Of a stretch of DNA of 64,000 nucleotides, positions 43,099 to 51,699 are shown one piece after another. The notes under the pieces are model-generated. The model was not told the origin of the DNA and did not search any database. It saw nothing but the letters and a program-made list of their open reading frames with translations. The stretch is from Parapedobacter pyrenivorans (GTDB taxonomy: Bacteria; Bacteroidota; Bacteroidia; Sphingobacteriales; Sphingobacteriaceae), in NCBI RefSeq assembly GCF_014636865.1, contig NZ_BMER01000004.1:310001-374000 (forward strand). The letters run 5' to 3'. Both the position numbers and the translations under genes were made by a program. Position 1 is the first letter of the stretch. Each line of letters begins with the position of its first letter.

Positions 43099-44283
43099 AT
43101 GCGAGCTATGAGCCAATACCGTGCACCCGACTATTACCTGTTGGATGAACTGATCAGTGACGAACATCTGCTTATCCGCGATAGCGTAAGACAATGGGTC
43201 AACAAGGAACTGGTTCCCATCATTGAGGATTATGCTCAGCGTGCGGAATTTCCCCGCCACCTGCTTTCCGGCATGGCCCAGCTTGGACTCTTTGGCCCTA
43301 CGATACCCGAAGAATATGGCGGCGGCGGGCTGGACTACTTGGCTTACGGCATCATGATGCAGGAACTTGAACGGGGTGATTCAGGCATCCGCTCTACCGC
43401 ATCCGTACAGGGATCGTTAGTGATGTACCCAATATATGCATACGGTAGCGAGGAACAAAAACGCAATTACCTGCCGAAACTTGCAGGCGGCGAATTGATG
43501 GGATGCTTTGGCCTCACCGAAGCCAACCACGGCTCCAACCCGGCCGGAATGACCACCCGCTTTGAAGACGATGGGGATTCTGTGCGATTGAATGGTTCAA
43601 AAATGTGGATATCCAACGCACCATTTGCCGATATCGCTGTTGTATGGGCGAGGAACCCGGAGGGAAAGGTTCAGGGGCTGATCGTAGAGCGCGGCATGGA
43701 TGGATTCAGCACACCGGAAACGCACAATAAGTGGAGCCTTCGGGCGTCGGCCACCGGTGAGCTGGTCTTTGACAACGTACGTGTACCTAAGACCCATATC
43801 CTGCCCGATGTCTCCGGCATGCGCGGGCCGCTCAGTTGCCTCAACCAAGCCCGTTATGGAATCGCTTGGGGAGCTTTGGGGGCTGCGATGGATTGCTACG
43901 ATACGGCCCTGCGTTATGCCAAAGAACGCGAACAATTCGGCAAGCCAATTGCCGGCTTCCAATTGCAACAGAAGAAACTGGCCGAAATGCTCACCGAAAT
44001 CACTAAAGGGCAATTGCTCGTGTGGCGGCTTGCGATGCTTAAAAACGAAGATCGAGCTACTCCGGCACAGATTTCTATGGCCAAGCGCAACAGCGTAGCG
44101 ACAGCATTGGAAATCGTGCGTGAAGCCCGGCAAATACTCGGCGGAATGGGTATCACCGGTGAGTATCCCATTATGCGGCATATGATGAATCTCGAATCTG
44201 TGGTGACTTATGAAGGTACGCACGACATCCACTTGTTAATCACTGGAATGGATATCACAGGAATCAATGCGTTCGTTGGGTGA
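43099..44283 (+). CDS. Glutaryl-CoA dehydrogenase-like acyl-CoA dehydrogenase
   Basis: FAD-dependent dehydrogenase of 394 residues. It carries FGLTEANHGSNPAGM and MWISNAPFADI from the acyl-CoA dehydrogenase FAD region, LRASATGELVFDNVRVP, and the catalytic base Glu372 in VVTYEGTHDIH, the arrangement of glutaryl-CoA dehydrogenase. Catalyses oxidation and decarboxylation of glutaryl-CoA to crotonyl-CoA in lysine and tryptophan breakdown. No partner genes nearby; an electron-transfer flavoprotein must come from elsewhere. Confidence 0.92.
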   Translation: MRAMSQYRAPDYYLLDELISDEHLLIRDSVRQWVNKELVPIIEDYAQRAEFPRHLLSGMAQLGLFGPTIPEEYGGGGLDYLAYGIMMQELERGDSGIRSTASVQGSLVMYPIYAYGSEEQKRNYLPKLAGGELMGCFGLTEANHGSNPAGMTTRFEDDGDSVRLNGSKMWISNAPFADIAVVWARNPEGKVQGLIVERGMDGFSTPETHNKWSLRASATGELVFDNVRVPKTHILPDVSGMRGPLSCLNQARYGIAWGALGAAMDCYDTALRYAKEREQFGKPIAGFQLQQKKLAEMLTEITKGQLLVWRLAMLKNEDRATPAQISMAKRNSVATALEIVREARQILGGMGITGEYPIMRHMMNLESVVTYEGTHDIHLLITGMDITGINAFVG

Positions 44284-44363
44284 GCGAAGCGCGGACAATT
44301 GGATTGAATAAGGGTGTGACAACCACGTTAAGTGAAAATTATCGTTTAAATTTTTTTATATTT

Positions 44364-45107
44364 ATGACTACTAAATCGTTTATTTCGGCCGGAATAGCAA
44401 CATTGTTGGTGTTCCCGGCCTTAGCGCAACAAAACAAAATGAAACCAGAGGAAACCGAAGTGTGGGAGCCAGAGCCGCGAATGGTGACTACCGCCACCGA
44501 CAAGGCCCCATCGGATGCCATCGTATTGTTTGATGGTACATCAACTGATCAATGGGTAAGCGGAAAGGATGGCTCCTCCCCCGCTGAATGGGTAGTGGCA
44601 GACGGTGCGCTTACCGTGGTTAGTGGCAAAGGCGAAATCCGGACTAAAGGGGAATTTTCTGACTACCAACTGCATGTAGAATGGAAAAGTCCCACGGAAA
44701 TCGTGGGTGAAGGACAAGGTCGGGGAAATAGTGGCATTTTCATGCAGGGCTTATACGAGGTGCAGGTTTTGGATAGTTATAACAACCGCACCTATTCGAA
44801 TGGCCAAGCGGCAAGTCTCTATAAGCAGCGCATACCGCTGGTGAATGCGACAAAGCCCCCCGGCGAATGGCAGACCTATGATATCATTTGGACGGCTCCA
44901 CGATTTAACGCAGATGGCATGCTGATCAGCAAAGCGCGTGTTACCGTCATCCATAACGGAGTACTCGTACAGAACAATGTAGAACTGGATGGGCCGACCG
45001 AATATATCGGGATACCCAAATACAAGGCACATGGTCCCGGCCCAATTGTCTTGCAGGATCATGGAAACCCCGTAAGCTTCCGTAATATCTGGATAAGGCC
45101 GCTTTAA
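44364..45107 (+). CDS. Exported DUF1080 (3-keto-disaccharide hydrolase) protein
   Basis: 247 residues with a signal peptide (1-23, ending ALAQQ). The mature part is a concanavalin-like beta sandwich of the DUF1080 family: IVLFDGTSTDQWV near residue 53, then YQLHVEWKSP, NSGIFMQGLYEVQVLDSYNN and KYKAHGPGPIVLQDHG are hallmark segments. Family members hydrolyse 3-keto-glycosides in the periplasm. The ATG at 44364 is preferred to a GTG 28 codons upstream because it starts exactly at the signal peptide. A 21-bp stem hairpin follows the gene. Confidence 0.88.
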   Translation: MTTKSFISAGIATLLVFPALAQQNKMKPEETEVWEPEPRMVTTATDKAPSDAIVLFDGTSTDQWVSGKDGSSPAEWVVADGALTVVSGKGEIRTKGEFSDYQLHVEWKSPTEIVGEGQGRGNSGIFMQGLYEVQVLDSYNNRTYSNGQAASLYKQRIPLVNATKPPGEWQTYDIIWTAPRFNADGMLISKARVTVIHNGVLVQNNVELDGPTEYIGIPKYKAHGPGPIVLQDHGNPVSFRNIWIRPL

Positions 45108-45131
45108 TAGTTAGTTGTATTAGCATGGCTG

Positions 45132-45178
45132 GCAAACATACAGGCCGGATATCCTGAAGATATCCGGCCTGTATGTTT
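45132..45178. terminator. Long perfect hairpin between two convergent genes
   Basis: Two arms of 21 bases (45132-45152 and 45158-45178) are exact reverse complements around a 5-base loop (CTGAA). It lies between the DUF1080 gene and asnB, which converge. A terminator role is likely from position, but there is no clear T tract on either strand. Confidence 0.6.
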
Positions 45179-45219
45179 GTTGTTAGATCCAGCCAAATGC
45201 TTACGATCATATAGCTACG

Positions 45220-46920
45220 CTACTGTATGCTAACTTCTTCTTTATTTTTTTCCTTCTCATAACTTTCAACGTGTACAGCAGCTACTGCACGGCCGGAAGG
45301 ATCGTTCAGGTTCTGGAATGACGCATCCCATGCCAATGCTTCGGGTGTGCTGCAGGCCACCGACTTCACAGACGGCACAGTCAACGCTGCTGCTGCCGAA
45401 GGAAAATGCTCGGTAAAAATAGACCGATAGAGGTACTCCTCTTTGTTCTGCGGCGGATTGATAGGGAACCGCTCTGCGGCAGCGGCCAACTCGCCATCAC
45501 TAACGCGCTGCGCGGCCTGTTCTTTTAGGGTATCTATCCAGCTGTAGCCCACGCCATCCGAGAACTGCTCTTTTTGCCGCCAAGCGATACTTTCAGGCAG
45601 AAAGTCTTCGAAAGCTTTACGGACCACCCATTTCTCCATGCGGCCTTCCCGGATCATTTTATCTTCGGGATTCAAGCGCATGGCAATATCCATAAACTCC
45701 TTGTCGAGGAAAGGCACACGGCCCTCTACACCCCATGCTGCCAGCGATTTGTTGGCACGCAAGCAATCGTACAGATGCAATTTGCTCAGTTTCCGAACGG
45801 TCTCCTCATGGAATTCCTTTGCATTAGGCGCTTTGTGAAAGTACAAGTACCCTCCGAATAGCTCATCGGAACCCTCACCGGAGAGAACCATCTTAATGCC
45901 CATCGATTTGATCACCCGAGCAAGCAGATACATCGGTGTAGAGGCACGGATGGTGGTAACGTCGTAGGTTTCCAAATGATAAATCACATCGCGGATGGCA
46001 TCCAAACCTTCCTGAATGGTGAAATTAATTTCGTGGTGTATCGTACCGATATGATCGGCGGCTTTCTTCGCGGCTGTTAAATCCGGCGATCCCTTTAATC
46101 CTACCGCAAACGAATGCAGGCGCGGATACCACGCTTTTTCCTGGTCATTGGATTCGATGCGACGGGAGGCGAATTTTTTGGTGACGGCCGCGATAACAGA
46201 CGAATCCAGCCCGCCGGAAAGCAATACGCCATAAGGCACGTCAGACATCAACTGGCGGTGTACCGCATCTTCCAGTCCCTTACGCAGGGCATCGATATCC
46301 GTTACATTGTCTCTGACATTCGTATAGGATTCCCAATCACGGGTATACCATTTGCGGGGCTCATTGCCTTCTTTGCTATAAAGGTAATGTCCCGGAGGAA
46401 AGGTCTCAATACGGCTGCAATACCCTTCCAATGCTTTCAACTCGGAGGCAACATAGAGCGTTCCCCGATCATCCCAGCCAATATAAAGTGGTATAATCCC
46501 CATGTGATCACGGGCAATCAGATAAGCATCTTTTTCAACATCATACAATGCGAAGGCAAAAATGCCATTCAGATCTTCAATGAAATCGGCCCCTTTCTGA
46601 GCATATAGGGCCAATATCACCTCGCTATCGCATTGTGTGGAAAACTCGTAATCGGAAAGCTGGTTTCGCAATTGCTGGTGATTATAAATCTCGCCATTCA
46701 CGGCAAGCACGATATTACGATTCGAGCTGTAAAGGGGTTGCTGGCCAGACTTAGGGTCGACAATTGCTAAACGTTCATGCGCCAATATCGCCCGTTCGGA
46801 ACTATATATCCCCGACCAATCCGGACCGCGATGCCGAATTTTCTTCGACATCTTCAACACCTGGGGGCGCAATTCCTCTGACCTCATTTTCAGGTCAAAA
46901 GCACCAATGATTCCACACAT
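45220..46920 (-). CDS. asnB: Asparagine synthase B, glutamine-hydrolysing
   Basis: Makes asparagine from aspartate, glutamine and ATP. The 566 residues begin MCGIIGAFD with Cys2 as the glutaminase nucleophile; the second domain has the pyrophosphate loop LLSGGLDSSVIAA and VLSGEGSDELFGGYLYF. Length is near the 554 of E. coli AsnB. A TTACTTTG near-match to the -7 element (46960-46967) lies 39 bases upstream. Confidence 0.96.
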   Translation of the reverse strand: MCGIIGAFDLKMRSEELRPQVLKMSKKIRHRGPDWSGIYSSERAILAHERLAIVDPKSGQQPLYSSNRNIVLAVNGEIYNHQQLRNQLSDYEFSTQCDSEVILALYAQKGADFIEDLNGIFAFALYDVEKDAYLIARDHMGIIPLYIGWDDRGTLYVASELKALEGYCSRIETFPPGHYLYSKEGNEPRKWYTRDWESYTNVRDNVTDIDALRKGLEDAVHRQLMSDVPYGVLLSGGLDSSVIAAVTKKFASRRIESNDQEKAWYPRLHSFAVGLKGSPDLTAAKKAADHIGTIHHEINFTIQEGLDAIRDVIYHLETYDVTTIRASTPMYLLARVIKSMGIKMVLSGEGSDELFGGYLYFHKAPNAKEFHEETVRKLSKLHLYDCLRANKSLAAWGVEGRVPFLDKEFMDIAMRLNPEDKMIREGRMEKWVVRKAFEDFLPESIAWRQKEQFSDGVGYSWIDTLKEQAAQRVSDGELAAAAERFPINPPQNKEEYLYRSIFTEHFPSAAAALTVPSVKSVACSTPEALAWDASFQNLNDPSGRAVAAVHVESYEKEKNKEEVSIQ

Positions 46921-47337
46921 AGATAATCCTATTAAATGTTAGTTATCGCTATTAGCTTACAAAGTAACGAATAAAAAAATTGACATTCGCAACATTTTAT
47001 GTATTTATCAATCATTTTTTCAAAGAAATGACATTTTTCGAGAAATTATATCAATAAAAGCTCCATTAGACTGTCACAATTCTAATAAAAAGATTTCCGA
47101 ATGAAGCGGTGCTATCGTGGGAAAGCGTATAGATCGTATCGTATTTTTACAGGAAGATGTCTAGTGTCTTTTGGTCAGCTGCTACATAAAAGCTATTTTC
47201 GCGCCCCAAAGATAATACATTTAAGGAAATTAGATAAAATTCATCCAAACTTTGATGTCGGTGGTTGGCTAAAGACCGAAAAATTTGTAAGTTTGGGTGC
47301 AATCGTCAGAAAGCACATCATCAATCCATCAAAAAAC
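46921..47337. other. Intergenic region between asnB and purN
   Basis: 417 bases with divergent promoters. On the plus side a good TTG-N20-TAAGTTTG promoter lies at 47265-47295. A purN-frame reading frame runs back to 47101, but the sequence has no family resemblance, so I treat it as non-coding. AT-rich; nothing else recognised. Confidence 0.6.
47265..47295 (+). promoter_or_regulatory. purN promoter
   Basis: TTG (47265-47267), 20 bases, then TAAGTTTG (47288-47295); 42 bases before the GTG start. It supports that start over the ATG at 47101. Confidence 0.65.
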
Positions 47338-47910
47338 GTGAAGAAACGAATCGCTATTTTTGCTTCGGGCTCTGGATCGAATGCTCAAAAAATTATGGAA
47401 TACTTTAAGTACAATGACCAGATCGAAGTGGCCCTTGTATTAAGTAATAACCCAGACGCTTACGTGCTGCAACGTGCCGACAATTTTGAGGTACCTACGC
47501 ATATATTTGACAAGCATGCTTTTTACAAAACCGATGAAGTTGTCGATGTGTTGGACAGACTTCATATTGATCTGGTAGTATTAGCTGGCTTTCTATGGTT
47601 AATTCCCCAGAATCTATTGCGCAAATACCCTAATAAAATCATCAATATCCACCCCGCTTTGCTTCCGGCCTACGGTGGCAAAGGGATGTATGGCGACCGC
47701 GTACATCAGGCCATTTTGGATGCAGGTGATGAAGAGTCTGGCATTACCATCCATTTCGTAAACGAACATTTTGACGAGGGAGAAGTTATTTATCAAGCAC
47801 GGTTCCATATCCAACCTGACGACAGCCTGGAAGTCATCAAGTTTAAGGGGCAACAATTGGAGCATCTTCATTACCCGAAAATTATTGAAAATCTACTCAA
47901 AAAGATATAG
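47338..47910 (+). CDS. purN: Phosphoribosylglycinamide formyltransferase
   Basis: Third step of purine synthesis: formylates GAR with 10-formyl-THF. The 190-residue protein begins at GTG, KKRIAIFASGSGSNAQKIM, the usual N-terminus. NIHPALLPAYGGKGMYG holds the catalytic Asn-His pair, and HFVNEHFDEGEVI the third. An ATG at 47101 would give 79 extra residues unlike the family, and a consensus promoter lies within that stretch. purH follows 63 bases later with its own promoter element. Confidence 0.94.
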   Translation: MKKRIAIFASGSGSNAQKIMEYFKYNDQIEVALVLSNNPDAYVLQRADNFEVPTHIFDKHAFYKTDEVVDVLDRLHIDLVVLAGFLWLIPQNLLRKYPNKIINIHPALLPAYGGKGMYGDRVHQAILDAGDEESGITIHFVNEHFDEGEVIYQARFHIQPDDSLEVIKFKGQQLEHLHYPKIIENLLKKI

Positions 47911-47934
47911 CGAGGCTGGAACGGGGATTTTTTT

Positions 47935-47942
47935 TATCTTTG
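47935..47942 (+). promoter_or_regulatory. -7 element of the purH promoter
   Basis: TATCTTTG, 31 bases before the purH ATG. A -33 TTG is not clear. Confidence 0.5.
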
Positions 47943-47973
47943 CTGCTTATAAAACAAAAGCGCTAAATAGCAA

Positions 47974-49500
47974 ATGAGCCATCCCGTAAAAATAAAAAAT
48001 GCATTGGTCTCTGTATATTACAAAGACGGCCTCGCTCCATTGATCAATCTGTTAAACAAGCATGGTGTCACGTTCTACTCTACAGGCGGCACGGAAACAT
48101 TTATCCGCGAACTCGGACACGAGGTGATACCAGTAGAAGACCTTACTGGTTACCCCTCAATATTAGGCGGACGGGTCAAAACCTTACACCCCAAAGTGTT
48201 TGGAGGCATCCTATCCCGCAGGCCTTTGGCGGCCGACAAGCAACAGCTCGACGAATACGAAATACCTGAAATCGATTTGGTAATCGTAGACCTCTACCCA
48301 TTTGAAGAAACGGTGGCCTCTGGAGCATCCGACCAAGAAATCATCGAGAAAATCGATATCGGTGGGATTTCCCTGATCCGCGCTGCAGCGAAAAATTATA
48401 ATGACGTGGTCATTATCGCCTCCAAAAACGACTACCAGCACCTTGAAGACATCCTAGCCGAAAACGAAGGCTATACTTTTGCGGAACACCGCAAGGAATT
48501 TGCCAAGCGGGCATTCAATGTATCTTCCCATTACGATTCGGCGATTTTTAATTATTTCAATCGGGAAGAACCGTTGCAAGTATTTAAACAAAGCGAACAG
48601 CGTGCACAAGTACTGCGATATGGCGAAAACCCGCATCAGAAAGGCGTTTTTTACGGTGATTTGGAAGCATTATTCGATAAGCTGAATGGCAAGGAACTTT
48701 CTTACAATAACCTCGTTGACGTGGACGCCGCGGTAGCGCTAATCGACGAGTTCAACGACCCAACGTTTGCCGTCCTGAAACACACCAATGCTTGCGGCAT
48801 AGCCACGCGCGCCGACTTATTGACGGCATGGCAAGATGCCCTTGCGTGTGACCCCGTTTCGGCCTTCGGCGGTGTGCTTATCTGCAACGGGCAGATCGAC
48901 GAAGCTACAGCGGCGGAAATCAACAAACTTTTCTTCGAAGTGCTTATCGCCCCCGACTATACCGACGATGCGCTGCGCACCCTCACCAGTAAGAAAAACC
49001 GGATATTGCTAAAAAGAAAGCCCACCCAATTACCCCATAAGCACTTTAAAACCCTATTGAACGGTGTTATTGAGCAGGATAAGGATGCGGTCATCGAAGG
49101 GGCGGCACAAATGAAAACGGTAACGGACAAGGAACCTACCGACAGGGAATTGACCGACCTCTCCTTTGCCAATAAGATTGTAAAGCATACCAAATCAAAT
49201 GCGATCGTATTGGTTAAGGACGGACAGCTGTCTGCCAGCGGCGTGGGGCAGACTTCGCGAGTCGATGCCCTGAAACAGGCCATCGAAAAGGCGAAGACCT
49301 TTGGTTTCGATCTAAATGGCGCTGTTATGGCATCAGATGCCTTTTTCCCTTTTCCGGATTGTGTGGAAATAGCGGCTGAAGCAGGTATTACAGCGATCAG
49401 CCAGCCGGGTGGTTCCATCCGCGATCCGGAATCTGTAGCGATGGCGAACAAAAAGGGCGTGGCCATGGTTATTACTGGAATACGTCATTTTAAGCACTAG
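47974..49500 (+). CDS. purH: Bifunctional AICAR transformylase/IMP cyclohydrolase
   Basis: The last two steps of IMP synthesis in one 508-residue protein. The N-terminal MGS-like cyclohydrolase domain (1-150) has FYSTGGTETFIREL and GRVKTLHPKVFGG. The transformylase domain has RYGENPHQKG, ELSYNNLVDVDAA, LKHTNACGIA and a typical C-terminus with GGSIRDPESV and VITGIRHFKH. It may be read from its own promoter or through from purN. Confidence 0.97.
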   Translation: MSHPVKIKNALVSVYYKDGLAPLINLLNKHGVTFYSTGGTETFIRELGHEVIPVEDLTGYPSILGGRVKTLHPKVFGGILSRRPLAADKQQLDEYEIPEIDLVIVDLYPFEETVASGASDQEIIEKIDIGGISLIRAAAKNYNDVVIIASKNDYQHLEDILAENEGYTFAEHRKEFAKRAFNVSSHYDSAIFNYFNREEPLQVFKQSEQRAQVLRYGENPHQKGVFYGDLEALFDKLNGKELSYNNLVDVDAAVALIDEFNDPTFAVLKHTNACGIATRADLLTAWQDALACDPVSAFGGVLICNGQIDEATAAEINKLFFEVLIAPDYTDDALRTLTSKKNRILLKRKPTQLPHKHFKTLLNGVIEQDKDAVIEGAAQMKTVTDKEPTDRELTDLSFANKIVKHTKSNAIVLVKDGQLSASGVGQTSRVDALKQAIEKAKTFGFDLNGAVMASDAFFPFPDCVEIAAEAGITAISQPGGSIRDPESVAMANKKGVAMVITGIRHFKH

Positions 49501-49516
49501 TACTTAACTTGAAAAA

Positions 49517-50395
49517 ATGAAATTCGGAAGCGTTGAACATCCGGAAGCGGTAGATTTTACCCTTCCTCCTACCCATCCAGACACCCTGGCTTTATTGAAA
49601 AAACATAAGCCGGCGAGCCAATTGGAGGTATACGTAGGATGTGCCAAGTGGAATAAGCAGGATCTCAAAGGGTTCTATCCACGGGGCACTAAGGATGAGC
49701 TGACTTACTACGCTACGCAATTCAACAGTATTGAACTGAATGGTACATTTTACAACGCTCCCGATAAGCAGCAGGTAGAGACCTGGAAAGCCAAAACACC
49801 GGCTGATTTCAAGTTTTTTCCAAAGGTTCCGCAGTCCATCAGCCACTATGGTCGCCTGTTGAATGTAGATGAGAAGATGACAGCTTTCTGTGATGCCATC
49901 ACCTTCTTTGAAGAAAAGCTGGGCGTTAGTTTCCTCCAACTGCACGATAACTTTAAACCCAAAGACTTTGATCGATTGGCTGCCTTCGTGGAGAAATTTG
50001 CAAAATCCGTGCCGCTGGCACTGGAAGTGCGGAATGCAGAATGGTTTGCTGATGCAGCCACGAGTGAGCAATTATATCAGCTGTTGGAAAACGCAAAAGC
50101 TGCAAATGTACTCGTAGATACGGCTGGGCGACGGGATATGTTGCACATGCGGCTTACTACCCCCACCGCTTTTATACGCTATGTGGGTGCAAACCATCCC
50201 ACAGACAAAAACAGGCTGAATGATTGGGTAGATCGAATCAGGGAATGGAGGGATGCCGGTTTGCAATCCCTCTATTTTTTCGTGCATCAAAATATCGAGG
50301 TTGAATCCCCACTCCTCTCCACTTATTTCATAAGCCAGCTCAACAAGGCACTCGACCTTGATGTCCGTGGCCCCGACGGCAGGCTATTTGATTAA
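49517..50395 (+). CDS. DUF72 family protein (YecE-like)
   Basis: 292 residues of the DUF72 TIM-barrel family: EVYVGCAKWNKQDLKGFYP near the N-terminus, FNSIELNGTFYNAP, ADFKFFPKVPQSISH, LGVSFLQLHDNFKP and a late LYFFVHQNIEVESP. Function unknown; no catalytic residues can be named with confidence. It lies 16 bases after purH and may be on the same transcript. Confidence 0.9.
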   Translation: MKFGSVEHPEAVDFTLPPTHPDTLALLKKHKPASQLEVYVGCAKWNKQDLKGFYPRGTKDELTYYATQFNSIELNGTFYNAPDKQQVETWKAKTPADFKFFPKVPQSISHYGRLLNVDEKMTAFCDAITFFEEKLGVSFLQLHDNFKPKDFDRLAAFVEKFAKSVPLALEVRNAEWFADAATSEQLYQLLENAKAANVLVDTAGRRDMLHMRLTTPTAFIRYVGANHPTDKNRLNDWVDRIREWRDAGLQSLYFFVHQNIEVESPLLSTYFISQLNKALDLDVRGPDGRLFD

Positions 50396-50421
50396 AACCC
50401 AATGCCTCGATTACGACACCC

Positions 50422-51693
50422 TTAGTGAGCGTGAGCGTGCTCTCCCGATTCACTCATTTTTGCATTAATGAAAAATGCGCCTTTAGTAACCACTTTTGCG
50501 TCATCGGGTACCGTTTTCACTGCCGTTATCGCGGTATAACCCATGTAAGAAACGCCTTTGGCCACTTCGATTTTTTCAAAGCTAACGGATTCGTTATGAT
50601 GTTGATCTTCAACCGCTTCATGGTCGTGGTCTGTTTCGTCATGTGTTGCCTGCGCTGTCTTATCCACATGAACAAAAATGTAAAACTTACCGTCAGCTTC
50701 TACAATCGCATCGTCCATCACCGTCGGGGTCGAGACATTTTCAAGGTTTACCATTGCCGTCACATTCATACCGTCAATCAATCCGCTTTTGTCGCCCTGT
50801 ATCATGCTATGTACAGCGACGGTTTTGCTCTCATTCTGGAAAGACGAGCCGATATTATAGACTTTCGCCGAATAATTTACAGCCGGATTGTTCGTAATTG
50901 TAAATGTAATGAGCTGCCCCACCTTAATTTTGGGAAGATCCTGTTCGAATACCTGTAAATCCAAATGCAACTGGCTATTATCCACAATTTCCGCTATCGG
51001 GGAAGACACATCTACATAGCTGCCTATTTTAGCGAAAACATTACTGATTGTGCCGCTTAGTGGACTTGCAATGACTAGTATATTCTTTAAGCTACTGCTA
51101 TTGATGGAGGACGGACTGATGCCCATCAGCTCGATTTGCTGTTGCAAGGAGGCCTTTCTTGCACTCAAAATCGCCAGGTTTGACGTCGCATCCTGAAGAT
51201 TCTTCTTCGCCCCGGCATTCCCTGCGTTTAGTTCCTGCTGCCGGCCCAGCTCCTGCTCAGCGAGGATAAGCTGGCTCCCGACGGTCAAGTATTCTTCCTG
51301 CAATTGGACAAATTGCGGATTTTCAATCGTCGCAATCACCTGTCCCTTCCGTACATTATCCCCCAATTCCACATTCAATGTTTTAATCACACCGCCATAC
51401 AAAGACGTAGCATCCGCACTGTTTCTATTCGGCACCCGCAATGATCCATTGACCTTAATGGTTGCCGTCAGGTTTTTAAGCTCAATATCCCCCAGCATAA
51501 TCCCGGCAGCTTTTAGCTGCTCGGGGGTCAGTGAAGTAGTCGGTTCGTCGTCATAGCCTTTTTCACCATACGCTTCCGCCGGCTCACCATGATCGTGTCC
51601 ATCGTCGGGATCATGGGAGTTGCAGCCGATAAAAAGCAGGGCCGCCACTGCTACACCAAGTACGGCTATTGTTTTACTTATGTTTAAGTTCAT
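50422..51693 (-). CDS. RND efflux periplasmic adaptor, metal-type (CusB/HlyD-like) lipoprotein
   Basis: 423-residue adaptor linking the RND pump to the outer membrane channel. Lipobox FIGC gives Cys24 as lipid anchor. The next residues are His- and Asp-rich (DPDDGHDHGEP), another His-rich patch follows at about 345-365, and the C-terminus is GEHAHAH; these fit metal binding. The lipoyl/hairpin region has LYGGVIKTLNVELGDNVRKG and a coiled hairpin (LTVGSQLILAEQELGRQQ). It lies 6 bases after the pump gene. Which metal is moved (Cu, Ag, Zn, Co) is not readable. Confidence 0.92.
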   Translation of the reverse strand: MNLNISKTIAVLGVAVAALLFIGCNSHDPDDGHDHGEPAEAYGEKGYDDEPTTSLTPEQLKAAGIMLGDIELKNLTATIKVNGSLRVPNRNSADATSLYGGVIKTLNVELGDNVRKGQVIATIENPQFVQLQEEYLTVGSQLILAEQELGRQQELNAGNAGAKKNLQDATSNLAILSARKASLQQQIELMGISPSSINSSSLKNILVIASPLSGTISNVFAKIGSYVDVSSPIAEIVDNSQLHLDLQVFEQDLPKIKVGQLITFTITNNPAVNYSAKVYNIGSSFQNESKTVAVHSMIQGDKSGLIDGMNVTAMVNLENVSTPTVMDDAIVEADGKFYIFVHVDKTAQATHDETDHDHEAVEDQHHNESVSFEKIEVAKGVSYMGYTAITAVKTVPDDAKVVTKGAFFINAKMSESGEHAHAH

Positions 51694-51699
51694 GACAAA

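Noticed and set aside
43597-44232. 211-codon antisense frame within the glutaryl-CoA dehydrogenase gene
   Set aside because: His/Arg-rich sequence with no domain; it mirrors the codon bias of the real gene on the other strand.
47101-47337. In-frame N-terminal extension of purN from an ATG at 47101
   Set aside because: The 79 extra residues do not look like PurN, and a consensus promoter (47265-47295) lies inside the stretch.
48957-49466. 169-codon antisense frame within purH
   Set aside because: Opposite a well conserved enzyme; no domain or start context.
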